The notes: a model not told the origin generated them from the sequence alone. A stretch of DNA of 64,000 nt from CAKZQX01 sp034436755 (GCA_034436755.1 DAOTVB010000146.1:1-64000); one strand, 5' to 3'; shown: positions 36,118 through 45,662, counted from the first letter of the stretch. Numbers and translations are program-made.

Positions 36118-36393
36118 CTATCCCTTCACCGAGTCTTTGAGTGTACTGCTGGCACTGAAACCGGGTGTCCGGGTGGCCGGAATATGGATCTTCTCCCGCG
36201 TCTGTGGATTCACCCCTTCGCGCGCCTGACGATCCCGGACTTCAAACGTACCAAAACCGGTCAGCGTCACCTTTTCGCCTTTCGCCAGAGTCTCCGCAAT
36301 GATATCGAGCGCCGCATCGATAACTTGTTTCGTCTCCTTTTGCGAAACACCGGTTCGTTCAGCAACCGCCTTGATAAAATCTGTCTTCTGCAT
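36118..36393 (-). CDS. HU-family DNA-binding protein
   Basis: A 91-residue nucleoid protein of the HU/IHF family; dimers bend and compact DNA. It has MQKTDFIKAVAERTGVS, the KGEKVTLTGFGTFEVRDR beta-arm entrance near 40-57, and a C-terminal SASSTLKDSVKG. The length is the standard 90-95. It is monocistronic. The 518-base region upstream of its start to purB at 36912 contains a tandem duplication, so its promoter sits next to that repeat. Confidence 0.95.
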   Translation of the reverse strand: MQKTDFIKAVAERTGVSQKETKQVIDAALDIIAETLAKGEKVTLTGFGTFEVRDRQAREGVNPQTREKIHIPATRTPGFSASSTLKDSVKG

Positions 36394-36651
36394 CGGTGCA
36401 GATCCTCCTCAATTCAAGTAAAACTACGAAAGCACGCAAGCGAGAGCAACGACGGATCCCTTCCCAATGCAGTATACAGTATGTGTCAAGCCCCCTGGCT
36501 GATAACAAAGCCCTAAACGGCTATCGTGTCTTTCCAGATCGCGTTTTATGGCTTTCTGAAGCCATGAATTTTTACAAAGGGAAATACGGAGCGGGGAAAC
36601 GTCGGTAAGGTATCGCCACACAACGACGCAATCAGGGGGAGAGGATCAACC

Positions 36652-36770
36652 GCGGACCAGAGCGCTCAGATGCAACACTACCACCCTTTGGCCTGCCAGT
36701 CTGGCTGGAGGGTCAGCAGCGGACCAGAGCGCTCTGGTACAAAACTGCTAACCCTTTGACCACTGCTGGT
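36652..36770. repeat. Imperfect 67-bp tandem duplication upstream of the HU gene
   Basis: GCGGACCAGAGCGCTC begins at 36652 and again at 36719 (period 67). Both copies go on with a short spacer and ACCCTTTG. The second contains the perfect palindrome CCAGAGCGCTCTGG. The rest of the gap 36394-36911 shows no gene. Confidence 0.5.
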
Positions 36771-36911
36771 GACTATAACATACAAGCTGCGGTGTGTGAA
36801 TAGGTCAGAAGGTGACGCTGATGCTAGTACACCGGCACCCCGGTGCATAGCATTCAAGTCCTACGCAGCGTTTCGGCAACCCGGACTGGCCTGCGCTCCA
36901 CGGCAACCGGG

Positions 36912-38288
36912 CTACCCCTCGCGCAAGCGGGCCAGCTTCGCGGCGAGACCAACATAGCCTTCGGGCGTCAGTGTACTCAGTTCATCTTTGACGGCAGCAT
37001 CAACATCCAGATTGGCGATGAAGGTCGCCAGATCTGCCAACGTCATGACACGCCCGCGGGTTAACTCCTTGAGTGCTTCATACGGCTGGGGATAGCCGGC
37101 GCGGCGCAGGATCGTCTGTACCGCCTCGGCCAGCACTTCGGGATGCGCCCGCACCACCTCCAGCAGATACTCCCGATTGACGGCAACCTTGCCCAACCCG
37201 CGCTGGATGCGGCGATAGGCCAGCAGGCTGTAGCCAAACGCCACCCCCAGATTGCGCAGCACCGTACTGTCGGAGAGATCCCGCTGGAGCCGCGAAACCG
37301 GCAGCTTCCGGCTGAAAAACTCGAGCAGCGCATTGGCTAACCCCAGGTTGCCTTCGCCATTCTCAAAATCGATCGGGTTGACTTTGTGCGGCATGGTTGA
37401 TGAGCCAACTTCTCCCGCCTGCGCTGCCTGAACCAGATAGCCGTCACTGATGTAGCGCCAGTAGTCCTGGCAGAGGTCCAACAGCAGCGTGTTGAGCCGC
37501 TTGAGCGTATCACACAGGGTCGCCAACGTATCGTGCGGCTCGATCTGGGTAGTCAGCAGGAGCGGCTCCAGGTCAAGCGTACGGATGAAGGCACGACTAA
37601 AGGTCAACCAGTCCACCTCCGGTGCGGCGGACGCATGCGCGGCGAATGTCCCGGTGGCCCCATTGAGCTTGCCCGTCAACTGCACCGCCGACAGATCGGC
37701 AGTAGCGCGCCGCAACCGGGACGCGAAGACGGCCATCTCTTTGCCAAAGGTGGTCGGGGTGGCGGGCTGCCCGTGTGTGCGACTCAGCATGGGCGTCTCG
37801 GCCTCAACCAGCGCCGGCTCGCGCAGCACGCCATGCAGTTCATTCAGGGCGGGCAGCAAGACCAGATCGCGCGCCTCGCGCACCAGCAGCGCATAGGCCA
37901 GATTGTTGACATCTTCGGAGGTCAGCGCAAAATGCACCGCCTCGGCCCAGGCTTCCAGCCCCAGTCCGGCGAGACGCTCACGCAGCCAGTACTCCACGGC
38001 CTTCACATCGTGGTTCACGCGCCGGTCCCAGGCCGCAACTGCCTGCGCATCTTCCCGGCTAAACTGGCGGTAGAGCGCGCGCAGCCGCGCCTGCTGGGAC
38101 GCGGTCAGCGTAGGAATAAACGTCAGGCTGGGCGTACGTGCCAGGAAGATAAGATACTCCACCTCGATGCGCACCCGGTAGCGAAAGAGTGCCGCCTCGC
38201 TAAAATAGGCCGCCAGCGCAGCCACATCCCGGCGGTAGCGCCCATCCAACGGCGCAAGCGCATCCAACATGGTATCAGTTTCAGTCAT
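36912..38288 (-). CDS. purB: Adenylosuccinate lyase
   Basis: Catalyses two fumarate-releasing steps of purine synthesis (SAICAR to AICAR and adenylosuccinate to AMP). The 458-residue product has the fumarase/aspartase superfamily signature SSTMPHKVNPIDFENGEGN near 290-308, preceded by LSRTHGQPATPTTFG near 170, and the start MTETDTMLDALAPLDGRY typical of the E. coli type. ATG 38288 opens divergently from the aminotransferase at 38648. No other purine genes are adjacent. Confidence 0.96.
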   Translation of the reverse strand: MTETDTMLDALAPLDGRYRRDVAALAAYFSEAALFRYRVRIEVEYLIFLARTPSLTFIPTLTASQQARLRALYRQFSREDAQAVAAWDRRVNHDVKAVEYWLRERLAGLGLEAWAEAVHFALTSEDVNNLAYALLVREARDLVLLPALNELHGVLREPALVEAETPMLSRTHGQPATPTTFGKEMAVFASRLRRATADLSAVQLTGKLNGATGTFAAHASAAPEVDWLTFSRAFIRTLDLEPLLLTTQIEPHDTLATLCDTLKRLNTLLLDLCQDYWRYISDGYLVQAAQAGEVGSSTMPHKVNPIDFENGEGNLGLANALLEFFSRKLPVSRLQRDLSDSTVLRNLGVAFGYSLLAYRRIQRGLGKVAVNREYLLEVVRAHPEVLAEAVQTILRRAGYPQPYEALKELTRGRVMTLADLATFIANLDVDAAVKDELSTLTPEGYVGLAAKLARLREG

Positions 38289-38647
38289 AACATTGTCCTA
38301 CTTGCAGGAGTTACGCGGGTCCGCACATAGAAACTTCCTACACACCGGGCAGGGCGGTAGCGCCTAACTCCTGCTACTACATCAATCGGTACAAGATAAC
38401 CGGTAACGGTTCGGTGAGCGCGCCATCACCCGAATCGATACGCCGGCATCCTGGTACCTCTCTCAAAACCACACCAGTACTATCGTCACTGTTTTGCCTC
38501 TGGCATCTTGTGATAAGGTGTGATAATATACGCATCTGAACCAGGAAAACTTTGTATTGATGATGGACTTCGGGATAACAGATTGTCACAGAACCGCACT
38601 TTCATAATCATATCACGTATCCTCGGTCCACTTGAGGAGCCTGTACT
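38289..38647. promoter_or_regulatory. Divergent intergenic region, purB / aminotransferase
   Basis: A 359-base gap between divergent genes, holding both promoters. AT-rich sequence (TGATAAGG, TGATAATATACG) at about 38511-38532 is a candidate -10 region for the aminotransferase, but no matching -35 was settled on. No hairpin or riboswitch was recognised. Confidence 0.3.
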
Positions 38648-39808
38648 ATGCTCCGTGAACGTGTTTCGCGCCGCGTTCGCGCAATGACATCATCGGGCAT
38701 TCGCCGCTTTTTTGATATTGCTGCGACCATGCCGGATGTAATTTCGCTTGGGGTGGGAGAGCCGGATTTTCTTACGCCTGCACCGATTCGTGCAGCAGGT
38801 CAACGGTCGATTGATATTTTCACCGGGTATACGTCAAATTTTGGCCTACTTGAACTACGGGTAGCGCTTGCCGAGCATCTTCAGCGGCTCTATGCTGTGC
38901 GCTACGATCCGGAGCGCGAGTTGCTTATTACGGTTGGTGCCAGTGAAGCCTTGCAGAATGCGGCCCTGGCGCTGCTGGACCCCGGCGATGAGGTGATTAT
39001 CCCGGAGCCCTGTTTTGTCGCCTATGGTCCCTGTGTCGCCTTCTCCGGTGCGCGACCAGTGCATGTGCCGACCAGTATGGAGGAGTCGTTCCAGGTGACA
39101 GCCGAGGCGCTGGAGGCGGCCATTACACCCAAAACCCGCGCCCTCCTGATCGGCTACCCCAGCAACCCGACCGGCGCGGTGATGACCCGCGAGCGCATGC
39201 TGGAGGTCGCAGCGGTGGCCGAACGCCACGACCTGATTGTCTTCTCCGATGAAATTTATGATCGCCTGGTCTACAATATTGAACATACCTGCTTTGCAGC
39301 ACTACCCAACATGCAGGAGCGCACCGTACTGATGGGGGGCTTCTCGAAAGCCTACGCGATGACCGGCTGGCGCCTCGGCTGGGTGGCGGCACCCGCCGAT
39401 CTGACCCAGGCTATCGCCAAGATTCATCAGTATGCGATTATGTCCGCGCCGACGATGAGTCAGTATGCCGGGCTGGAAGCAATCCGCCAGGGCGAAGCGA
39501 GTGTCAGGGCGATGGTTGCCGAGTATGATCGCCGCCGCCAGGTCATTGTCAATGGCCTGAATACCATCGGGCTGCATACTTTTGAGCCACAGGGCGCATT
39601 CTATACCTTCCCCCAGGTATCGCACCTGGGCCTGAGTAGTGAGGTGTTTGTCGAACGGCTGCTGCTGGAAGAGCAGGTCGCCGTCATTCCGGGTGATGCA
39701 TTTGGACCAAGCGGGGCGGGCCATGTACGCGCCTGCTATGCGACCTCAATGGATAAGATTGAGGAAGCGTTGGAGCGTATCGAGCGCTTTGTACGAAAGA
39801 TCTCATAG
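38648..39808 (+). CDS. Class I/II PLP-dependent aminotransferase
   Basis: A 386-residue fold-type I aminotransferase. Visible motifs are LGVGEPDF near 34, YTSNFGLLELR, the NPTGAVMTRE box near 175, SDEIYDRLVY near 202, and the PLP lysine in GGFSKAYAMTGWRLG near residue 233. It resembles the aspartate/aromatic aminotransferase subgroup (PatA-like), but the amino acid specificity cannot be fixed from sequence. TGAGGAG lies upstream of ATG 38648. The next gene, 125 nt downstream on the same strand, is unrelated. Confidence 0.9.
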   Translation: MLRERVSRRVRAMTSSGIRRFFDIAATMPDVISLGVGEPDFLTPAPIRAAGQRSIDIFTGYTSNFGLLELRVALAEHLQRLYAVRYDPERELLITVGASEALQNAALALLDPGDEVIIPEPCFVAYGPCVAFSGARPVHVPTSMEESFQVTAEALEAAITPKTRALLIGYPSNPTGAVMTRERMLEVAAVAERHDLIVFSDEIYDRLVYNIEHTCFAALPNMQERTVLMGGFSKAYAMTGWRLGWVAAPADLTQAIAKIHQYAIMSAPTMSQYAGLEAIRQGEASVRAMVAEYDRRRQVIVNGLNTIGLHTFEPQGAFYTFPQVSHLGLSSEVFVERLLLEEQVAVIPGDAFGPSGAGHVRACYATSMDKIEEALERIERFVRKIS

Positions 39809-39933
39809 GTTGTGGAGCCGCTACCGGGTAGCGGGCAATCCAGGACTCCCGAGTCATGTATTGTATTGCGTTGTTCTTAAGATAACGGTGTACCTGTGTT
39901 CCAGCACCACGTATAATCCAGGGAGGTAACCCC

Positions 39934-40296
39934 ATGTCTGAACAAACTATCACGTCAACATCCCCGACAGCAGCATCCGGCGAGCCGCAAAGCCATGTAA
40001 GTGGTGAGTTGCGCTGTGCGTTGACCGGAAAGCCGATCACTGCCGAGGAAGCCTACTGGGCTCCGCCGCTGGTTACGGCCAAAGAACTGATTGGCACCCT
40101 TGCCACAACCGCTGTACGCGCGCCCGGCAATCTGGGCCATATCCTGTTTGATGAGCAGCCCAATGTGCCCTATGCACCTGATGCCCGCCAGCAATTGGGT
40201 TCGCGCCGCAGTGTCGAACAGCTCAAGCTACTGCTCTTCTTGCTGCTGATTGCGGCGGTGATTTTTGCGCCGATCTACATGTTGGCAATGGGGTAA
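39934..40296 (+). CDS. Small tail-anchored protein, unknown
   Basis: A 120-residue protein that I do not recognise. A Ser/Thr-rich N-terminus precedes GELRCALTGKPITAEEAYWAPP, a short segment with one Cys that looks like a partial zinc-binding or recognition motif. One transmembrane segment follows at about 95-116 (LLLFLLLIAAVIFAPIYML), so it is probably tail-anchored with its domain in the cytoplasm. GGGAGG lies 6 nt before ATG 39934. It converges with the glycoside hydrolase gene at 40388, with a shared terminator between. Confidence 0.65.
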   Translation: MSEQTITSTSPTAASGEPQSHVSGELRCALTGKPITAEEAYWAPPLVTAKELIGTLATTAVRAPGNLGHILFDEQPNVPYAPDARQQLGSRRSVEQLKLLLFLLLIAAVIFAPIYMLAMG

Positions 40297-40337
40297 TCCC
40301 TGCGCATCTCCCAAACATGTTGTTGTAGACAACATGC

Positions 40338-40380
40338 AAAGCATCCTGCCCACGGGAACTGTCCGTGAACAGGATGCTTT
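40338..40380. terminator. Bidirectional terminator between converging genes
   Basis: AAAGCATCCTG at 40338-40348 pairs perfectly with CAGGATGCTTT at 40370-40380. The A and T ends on the two sides make it usable in both directions, ending the genes at 40296 (+) and 40388 (-). Confidence 0.8.
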
Positions 40381-40387
40381 CTTGCGA

Positions 40388-41728
40388 TTAATTCCCCTGT
40401 GCCAGCCGCGTCCGTGCGATAAACTCCTGAATGCCGTAAAATGCCGGGCGGCGTGACCAGTCGCCATTCACGATGCTGAAGGAGCCCTGTTCATGCAGGG
40501 GATCAAGGCCATTCTCCCGCTGGAGCACACTAAAATTCAGGTTCCAGAGGAACAGATTGCTGATCCAGGGATACTGCTCATAGGTGCGCTGCATTGCTCC
40601 GACGATATAATCGCGCTGGGTCTCGAATGAGATCTGGTTGCCGAACTCGAAGCCGGGAGTGTTGTTCTGCGTGGCCCAGCCAAACTCGGTGATCCAGACT
40701 TGATGATCGCCCAACCCGGCCTCCTCCATCAAGCGGCGGGAGTTCTCGACATGGCGGAAGTAGAAGGTCGGATCATCAGTCCAGCCGTCGGCGAGACTGG
40801 GGTTGTCAGGCCAGAGCGTATCGGGCGGGTTGGCCGAGCCACCGGGATGGATTGCCTGCACATCAAAGTAATCGCGGATCATGCCATCCTTGTAGCTGTA
40901 CATCGCGCGCAGATAGTCCTGGTCAGGGATGGCGATATCGGGGTTGTTCATCGCGGTGGAGGAGGGCGCACCCGCCACGACGATGATGCGCGGGTCAACC
41001 GCCTTGATGCTGTTGTAAGCGGCCGCCAGCAGTTCAACATAGTGTCCGGCATCTTCGAGCGCAACCCGCCCGCCATTCTCGTAGGCCAGGTTTTGCTCAT
41101 TCCAGATCTCGATGGCATGGACGCGCCCCTGATAGCGTGCCGCCAGTGCCCCTACAAACCGCGCCAGGGTTGCCGGATCCTGGGGCATCCCGTCGCTGCC
41201 GTTGGCGGTGTACCAGGACGGCGAGCGAACCACACTGATCAAGAGCAGCACACCGCGCGCATCTGCGGCGGCAACGATATTATCCAGATCGCCCCAGAAG
41301 AACTGACCACTACTGTCCTCGATATCGCGCCAGTGGATCTGCTGACGAAACCACTCAAAGCCCGCCTCCTGTGCCGTAGCAAGGGCGGTGTAGCGGTCGG
41401 TGTAGTAGAGATGGCCGACAACGCCAAAGTTGAGTTGCGCCAGTTGCAGCGGGTAGGGCAGGCCACCCGGTCCCTGCCGCACCACCGGCGTTGGCGTGGC
41501 GGCAAGCGGGGTCGGCGTGGCTGTCGGCTGGAGCGCCTGCGCTGTTGCGGTCATGTCCGGCGTCGGTGTGGGCGAGAGCACGATAGCGGCGGGTTCGGGT
41601 TTGGAGATGATCTGCGCCGTCGGCACCTGCGTCGCGGGCGCGGCCGTCTGGTCTGGGTTGGTACAGCCCGTCAGTGCCAGCAGCAAGGTGCAGAGGAGCA
41701 GCAGGGCAAGCGAAGTTTGAACACGCAT
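40388..41728 (-). CDS. Secreted glycoside hydrolase-like lipoprotein (clan A fold)
   Basis: A 446-residue predicted lipoprotein with a lipobox near Cys22 (LALTGC), then a Thr/Pro/Ala-rich linker (about 30-85) and a TIM-barrel domain. AIEIWNEQN near 208 looks like the acid/base Glu segment of GH39/GH5-type enzymes, and VWITEFGW near 345 like the nucleophile segment. I cannot say which sugar it acts on. The start at 41728 follows GATGAGG. It could also be a non-catalytic binding protein. The genes around it do not suggest a polysaccharide cluster. Confidence 0.75.
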   Translation of the reverse strand: MRVQTSLALLLLCTLLLALTGCTNPDQTAAPATQVPTAQIISKPEPAAIVLSPTPTPDMTATAQALQPTATPTPLAATPTPVVRQGPGGLPYPLQLAQLNFGVVGHLYYTDRYTALATAQEAGFEWFRQQIHWRDIEDSSGQFFWGDLDNIVAAADARGVLLLISVVRSPSWYTANGSDGMPQDPATLARFVGALAARYQGRVHAIEIWNEQNLAYENGGRVALEDAGHYVELLAAAYNSIKAVDPRIIVVAGAPSSTAMNNPDIAIPDQDYLRAMYSYKDGMIRDYFDVQAIHPGGSANPPDTLWPDNPSLADGWTDDPTFYFRHVENSRRLMEEAGLGDHQVWITEFGWATQNNTPGFEFGNQISFETQRDYIVGAMQRTYEQYPWISNLFLWNLNFSVLQRENGLDPLHEQGSFSIVNGDWSRRPAFYGIQEFIARTRLAQGN

Positions 41729-41934
41729 AGGAAACCTCATCAGATGAAGAGTGCCGGCAAGGGCACAGCGGATCGTCTATCCATGCAAACGATCCAGTTG
41801 CGTAGCTTCGCCTGAACAAGAGATGAGGAGGAGGTGACAACACACGGGGAGGTGTTATACTAATTTGCCATCAAAACAGCAATCAACGGGAATGGGCGCA
41901 ACGAGCGCAACAGTGGCACGTTCCTGTTTATCAT

Positions 41935-41961
41935 CTCTGCGTCCTCGGTGTTCTCTGTGGC
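41935..41961. repeat. Dispersed CCACAGAG-type repeat, copy 2
   Basis: CTCTGCGTCCTCGGTGTTCT followed by CTGTGGC matches the copy at 16751-16780 in the same orientation, with a shared ATCA just before. It lies 19 bases beyond the stop of the kinase-like gene at 41980. Confidence 0.75.
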
Positions 41962-41979
41962 TATGATAATAAATCGGTA

Positions 41980-43866
41980 TTACACCAATCGCACAACCAG
42001 CGCGATCACAATCAGCAGCAGCAGCACACCCAGCACCACGGCCAGGATCACCCGCTCCGGGTTGAGCAGGGTCCAGTCGCCCAGGATCTCATTATCGAAG
42101 CCGATCAGATAGAGCGTGTGGGTTGTATCATTCAGTTGATAATCCACCTCGGTAATCGGCGCGCCCCGAATGCTCAACTCGACTTCAATCAGCCGTGTAT
42201 CATCGCCCGCATCAGCGATAGCGCTGCGCAGTAACTCGGCCAGCGGCGCAACGCTGTGCCAGCGCCCCTCATACATGTTAATCGGCGCATCATAGACCAG
42301 TTCAAGCCGCCGTTTGATCGCCGGGCCGGGCAACCCTTCCAGGTCATCGGTATTTTCCCACGCCCGCCCCCGGCGCGACCAGGTAAACACCTGCTCCTCA
42401 ACCAGATTACCGCTGCCCTGACACGCAACGCAGTTCTGCCGACCATAGCCACGGCATTCCGGACAGGGCTGCGTAATCGACTCTTCGCCAAACCCGCCAT
42501 CGGGATTGCGGACGCGGCGCAGCTTCTCCACGGTGCCTTTCGCCTCACAGGTCGGGCAGACCACCCGACCAACGCCCTGGCACTCCGGGCAGGTCAGCAC
42601 GCGCGTTGAGTTGGGCAGCACCATCTCCTGCGGCGGAACCGGCGTGAAGGGGGGCATGTCGGGGACAGCCGTATCCCAGAGGTCAGGCATGGGCAGCGTG
42701 GCGGAGCGTTCATTTTCCTGCTGCGGTTGCCGGCGCGGCTCCGGTGGGGTACGCGTTTCGTAGAGTGTGCGCAACTCGTAAAAATAGATGTTGTAGCTGA
42801 CAATCTGATCCGGCTGGAGCAGTTGCCCCAGGGCCGTGCGCCGAAACCGGCCGTCGCGGCTCCAGCGGTTGAGCATGCGACGCAGAACATTGGCCCGGTG
42901 CAGATCGTCGGCACGCTTGCGGCTACGGCCGACAAAGTCCGGGTCGAGCATCTCCCCCAGTACCGTCTCCAGCGGATTCTCAAGCCACTCGGCAGCAGGT
43001 GCCCAGCGCGACTCCTCCATATCGTCGGTGGCAAGATCGATCTGGGTGCGCAGCGACTGACGCAACGCGGTAGCGGCGGCTGTGGCATTGGGAAAGCGTA
43101 TGGCCGGCTCAAGCGCCAGCATCCGCCCGACAACATGATCGACTGGCTCCAACGCCGGGTCATGCGCAACCAGCGCGGGACGTTCCAACTCGGGTGGCGG
43201 CGGTAGTTCACCGCTGAACATATGGTAGAGCACCGCGCCCAGGCCATAGATATCCAGCGCGGCGGTGGCGTCGCCCTGATCCAGGCGCTGTTCCGGCGCG
43301 GAGTAAGGCGTGAGATAATCGGCCTCGTCAATGCTGCTCAGGTCGGGGGTATCGGAACTGGCGGCCAGGCTCAGGTTGGTCAGGTAAGCCACACCCTGCG
43401 GTGTCACCAGGATGTTGGCCGGCTGCACATCCCGGTGAATGACGTTGTTCTCGTGCAGGTAATCCAGCACCGTAGCAATCTGCATGGTAATGCGTAACGC
43501 CGGCAGCGGCTCAACCGGCCCCTCCTCCAGCAGCGCTTCGAGGGAACGCGCATTCAGCATCGGCGTCACCAGGTAATCGCCGAAGTGGTCATCATGCCCG
43601 GCATCGATGACCGGGAGCAGGTTGGGATGGCTCAGACGCGCGGCGAGGCGGGCCGCCAGTTGAAACCGGCTGACCGAAATCCAGTCGGTGCGGCGCAGGA
43701 TATGGATATGCACCGGGCGATCCAGACCGAGATGCGTCGCGCTATAGATCGTCGCAAGTTCGCCCTGGCCGATGCGCTCGTGCAACTTATAGTTGCGCAG
43801 CTCATCACCAACGCTCCGCACTGTCCGGGAGCGAGTAGCACGCGTTTGCGTTCGGGATGCGGACAT
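41980..43866 (-). CDS. Pseudokinase with DnaJ-like zinc fingers and a tail anchor
   Basis: A 628-residue membrane protein. Residues about 25-290 have a Hanks-type Ser/Thr kinase fold, but key residues are lost. The VAIK lysine is His55 (PVHIHIL). HRDVQPAN keeps the catalytic Asp, with Lys replaced by Gln. The DFG metal motif is NLS (YLTNLSLA). It is therefore probably a pseudokinase. Residues about 440-510 hold four CxxCxGxG-like Cys pairs (CPECQGVG...CVACQGSG), as in DnaJ zinc fingers. A single transmembrane segment ends the protein (about 602-625). ATG 43866 is preferred to an upstream ATG at 43917. It lies at the end of the signalling island; a scaffold role is possible. Confidence 0.8.
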   Translation of the reverse strand: MSASRTQTRATRSRTVRSVGDELRNYKLHERIGQGELATIYSATHLGLDRPVHIHILRRTDWISVSRFQLAARLAARLSHPNLLPVIDAGHDDHFGDYLVTPMLNARSLEALLEEGPVEPLPALRITMQIATVLDYLHENNVIHRDVQPANILVTPQGVAYLTNLSLAASSDTPDLSSIDEADYLTPYSAPEQRLDQGDATAALDIYGLGAVLYHMFSGELPPPPELERPALVAHDPALEPVDHVVGRMLALEPAIRFPNATAAATALRQSLRTQIDLATDDMEESRWAPAAEWLENPLETVLGEMLDPDFVGRSRKRADDLHRANVLRRMLNRWSRDGRFRRTALGQLLQPDQIVSYNIYFYELRTLYETRTPPEPRRQPQQENERSATLPMPDLWDTAVPDMPPFTPVPPQEMVLPNSTRVLTCPECQGVGRVVCPTCEAKGTVEKLRRVRNPDGGFGEESITQPCPECRGYGRQNCVACQGSGNLVEEQVFTWSRRGRAWENTDDLEGLPGPAIKRRLELVYDAPINMYEGRWHSVAPLAELLRSAIADAGDDTRLIEVELSIRGAPITEVDYQLNDTTHTLYLIGFDNEILGDWTLLNPERVILAVVLGVLLLLIVIALVVRLV

Positions 43867-44156
43867 AGCGGGTGATCCCTGCTCAGGTTGCTGGTATGAT
43901 ACGCACAAGTATACCACAGAGCCACCCCGCCCGACACGGACGGGTAACAGTCAATTGTAGAACAAGTGGGTAATTCTGGCAAGGGGGACATTCCAGGTAA
44001 TTATTCACGTTCGGGGGTATAACCAATAACCACCGATGAACAGGAAACCCCGTGGATAGGAGCGGCCGGTATCAATGTGTCGGTGTGTCGGTGGTTTAAA
44101 TCGGTCATTGTAATCACCTGAAAACCGCGGACACGACAGCATAGCAGTTACAACTA
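43867..44156. other. Gap between pseudokinase and histidine kinase genes
   Basis: 290 bases with no gene. It probably contains the promoter of the pseudokinase gene. I see no hairpin or repeat that I can name. Confidence 0.4.
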
Positions 44157-45662
44157 CTACCCCTCCCGCGCGGGCAGCACAAAATAGAACGTCGAGCCCT
44201 GATCCGGCTGCGACTCAACCCAGATGTGGCCCCGGTGGCGCTCGACAATCTTTTTGCAGATCGCCAGACCAATGCCCGTGCCGGGGTAGCTGCCCCGGCC
44301 ATGCAGCCGCTGGAAGATCTCGAAGATGCGGTTGGCATACTCCGGATCGATACCGATGCCGTTATCACGGATTGCGAAGAGCCACTCCTGCTCCCGGCGT
44401 TCGGCAGAGATGTGAACGTGCAGCGGTTCCTCCCGCCGAAACTTGATGGCATTCCCCACCAGGTTCTGGAGCAGTTGCCCAATCTGCAACCCATCGGCAT
44501 ACAGCGTCGGCAGCGGATCACGGGTAATCGTGGCACCGCTCTCCTCAATCGCCACCTTCAGATTGGTCAGCGTCTGATCGGCCAGCGCCTCAAAATCGGT
44601 GGGGGTAAACTCGCGGCCGCGGGCATCCACACGGGAATACTCCAGCAGGTCATTGATCAACTGCTGCATGCGGATTGCACCATCAACCGCGTAGCCGATA
44701 AACTTATCGGCATCATCGTCCAGGCGGCCTTTGTAGCGCTTCTCCAGGAGGCGCATATAACTGGCAACCATGCGCAGCGGCTCTTGCAGATCGTGCGAGG
44801 CAATATAGGCAAACTGCTCCAACTCGGCGTTGGAGCGCTTTAGCTCGGCGGTGCGCTCCTGGACGCGCTGTTCCAATTCGGCATTCAGTTGGCGGATATG
44901 CTCCTCGGCACGCTTCCGGTCGGTGATATCGCGCAGTGACGCCACATAGCCCACTTCGCCGCCCCAGCTAATCTCGACCACCCGCATTTCGGCGACCACA
45001 ATTTTCCCATGCCGACGGACAATATCAAGCTCGGTGGTTTCCCCCACAACTACCGGAAAGCCAAACATCTCGCCGATAAAACTCTCGGCATTCCGGCCAA
45101 AAAGCATCTCCGCCGCCGGGTTGACATAGCGCACAATCCCGTCTTCATTCACGACAATGATGCCGTCGGCGCTCTTCTCAACTAGTTTATAAAAGCGGGC
45201 TTCGCTCGACTGCAGATCCCGCGTAGATTGCGCCAACTCCGTACGCATCCGATGGCGCTCCACCGCATGTCGCAACGCCAGAGTCAACGAGGTGGTATCC
45301 AGTTCCGTTTTCGCCAGATAGCCCTGCGCACCCTCCTGCAGCGCCCGGGTTGCCAGATGCTCATCATCAAGTTCCGACAGAACCACAATCGGGATGTCCG
45401 GCGCTTGCGTCTGCAAGCGGGTTAATGGTTCAAACCCCGGGTTATCGGATGGGGTAAAGGCAAACAGGATCACCGCAAACGGCATCTGATCGAGGTGCTG
45501 CAATCCGGTAGCAAGATCGGCGGCATGGACCAGATCAAACTGGGCTTTACTGGCCTGAGCCAGCGCTGCGCGGATTGCCTGGGCATCATCGGTGCTATCA
45601 TCAATCAATAAGACCGGCGTAGCTACTGATGCTGACTGCTGAGTTTCGGGCTGGTGTGTCAT
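44157..45662 (-). CDS. REC-PAS hybrid histidine kinase with a degenerate receiver
   Basis: A 501-residue sensor kinase. Receiver at about 15-130: the acid pair is present (LLIDDSTDD) but the strand-3 phospho-acceptor Asp is missing (VILFAFTPSD in place of LLDLxLPD), so it is a pseudo-receiver. PAS at about 155-265. HisKA with His near 290 in ASHDLQEPLRMV, the phytochrome-associated subtype. HATPase with NAIKFR, DNGIGI and GTGIGLAI boxes (about 390-490). It is cytoplasmic, with no membrane segment. The start is uncertain: ATG 45662 has a poor ribosome-binding site, and an in-frame GTG at 45674 follows GAGGGA. It lies 159 nt downstream of kaiC. Confidence 0.9.
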   Translation of the reverse strand: MTHQPETQQSASVATPVLLIDDSTDDAQAIRAALAQASKAQFDLVHAADLATGLQHLDQMPFAVILFAFTPSDNPGFEPLTRLQTQAPDIPIVVLSELDDEHLATRALQEGAQGYLAKTELDTTSLTLALRHAVERHRMRTELAQSTRDLQSSEARFYKLVEKSADGIIVVNEDGIVRYVNPAAEMLFGRNAESFIGEMFGFPVVVGETTELDIVRRHGKIVVAEMRVVEISWGGEVGYVASLRDITDRKRAEEHIRQLNAELEQRVQERTAELKRSNAELEQFAYIASHDLQEPLRMVASYMRLLEKRYKGRLDDDADKFIGYAVDGAIRMQQLINDLLEYSRVDARGREFTPTDFEALADQTLTNLKVAIEESGATITRDPLPTLYADGLQIGQLLQNLVGNAIKFRREEPLHVHISAERREQEWLFAIRDNGIGIDPEYANRIFEIFQRLHGRGSYPGTGIGLAICKKIVERHRGHIWVESQPDQGSTFYFVLPAREG

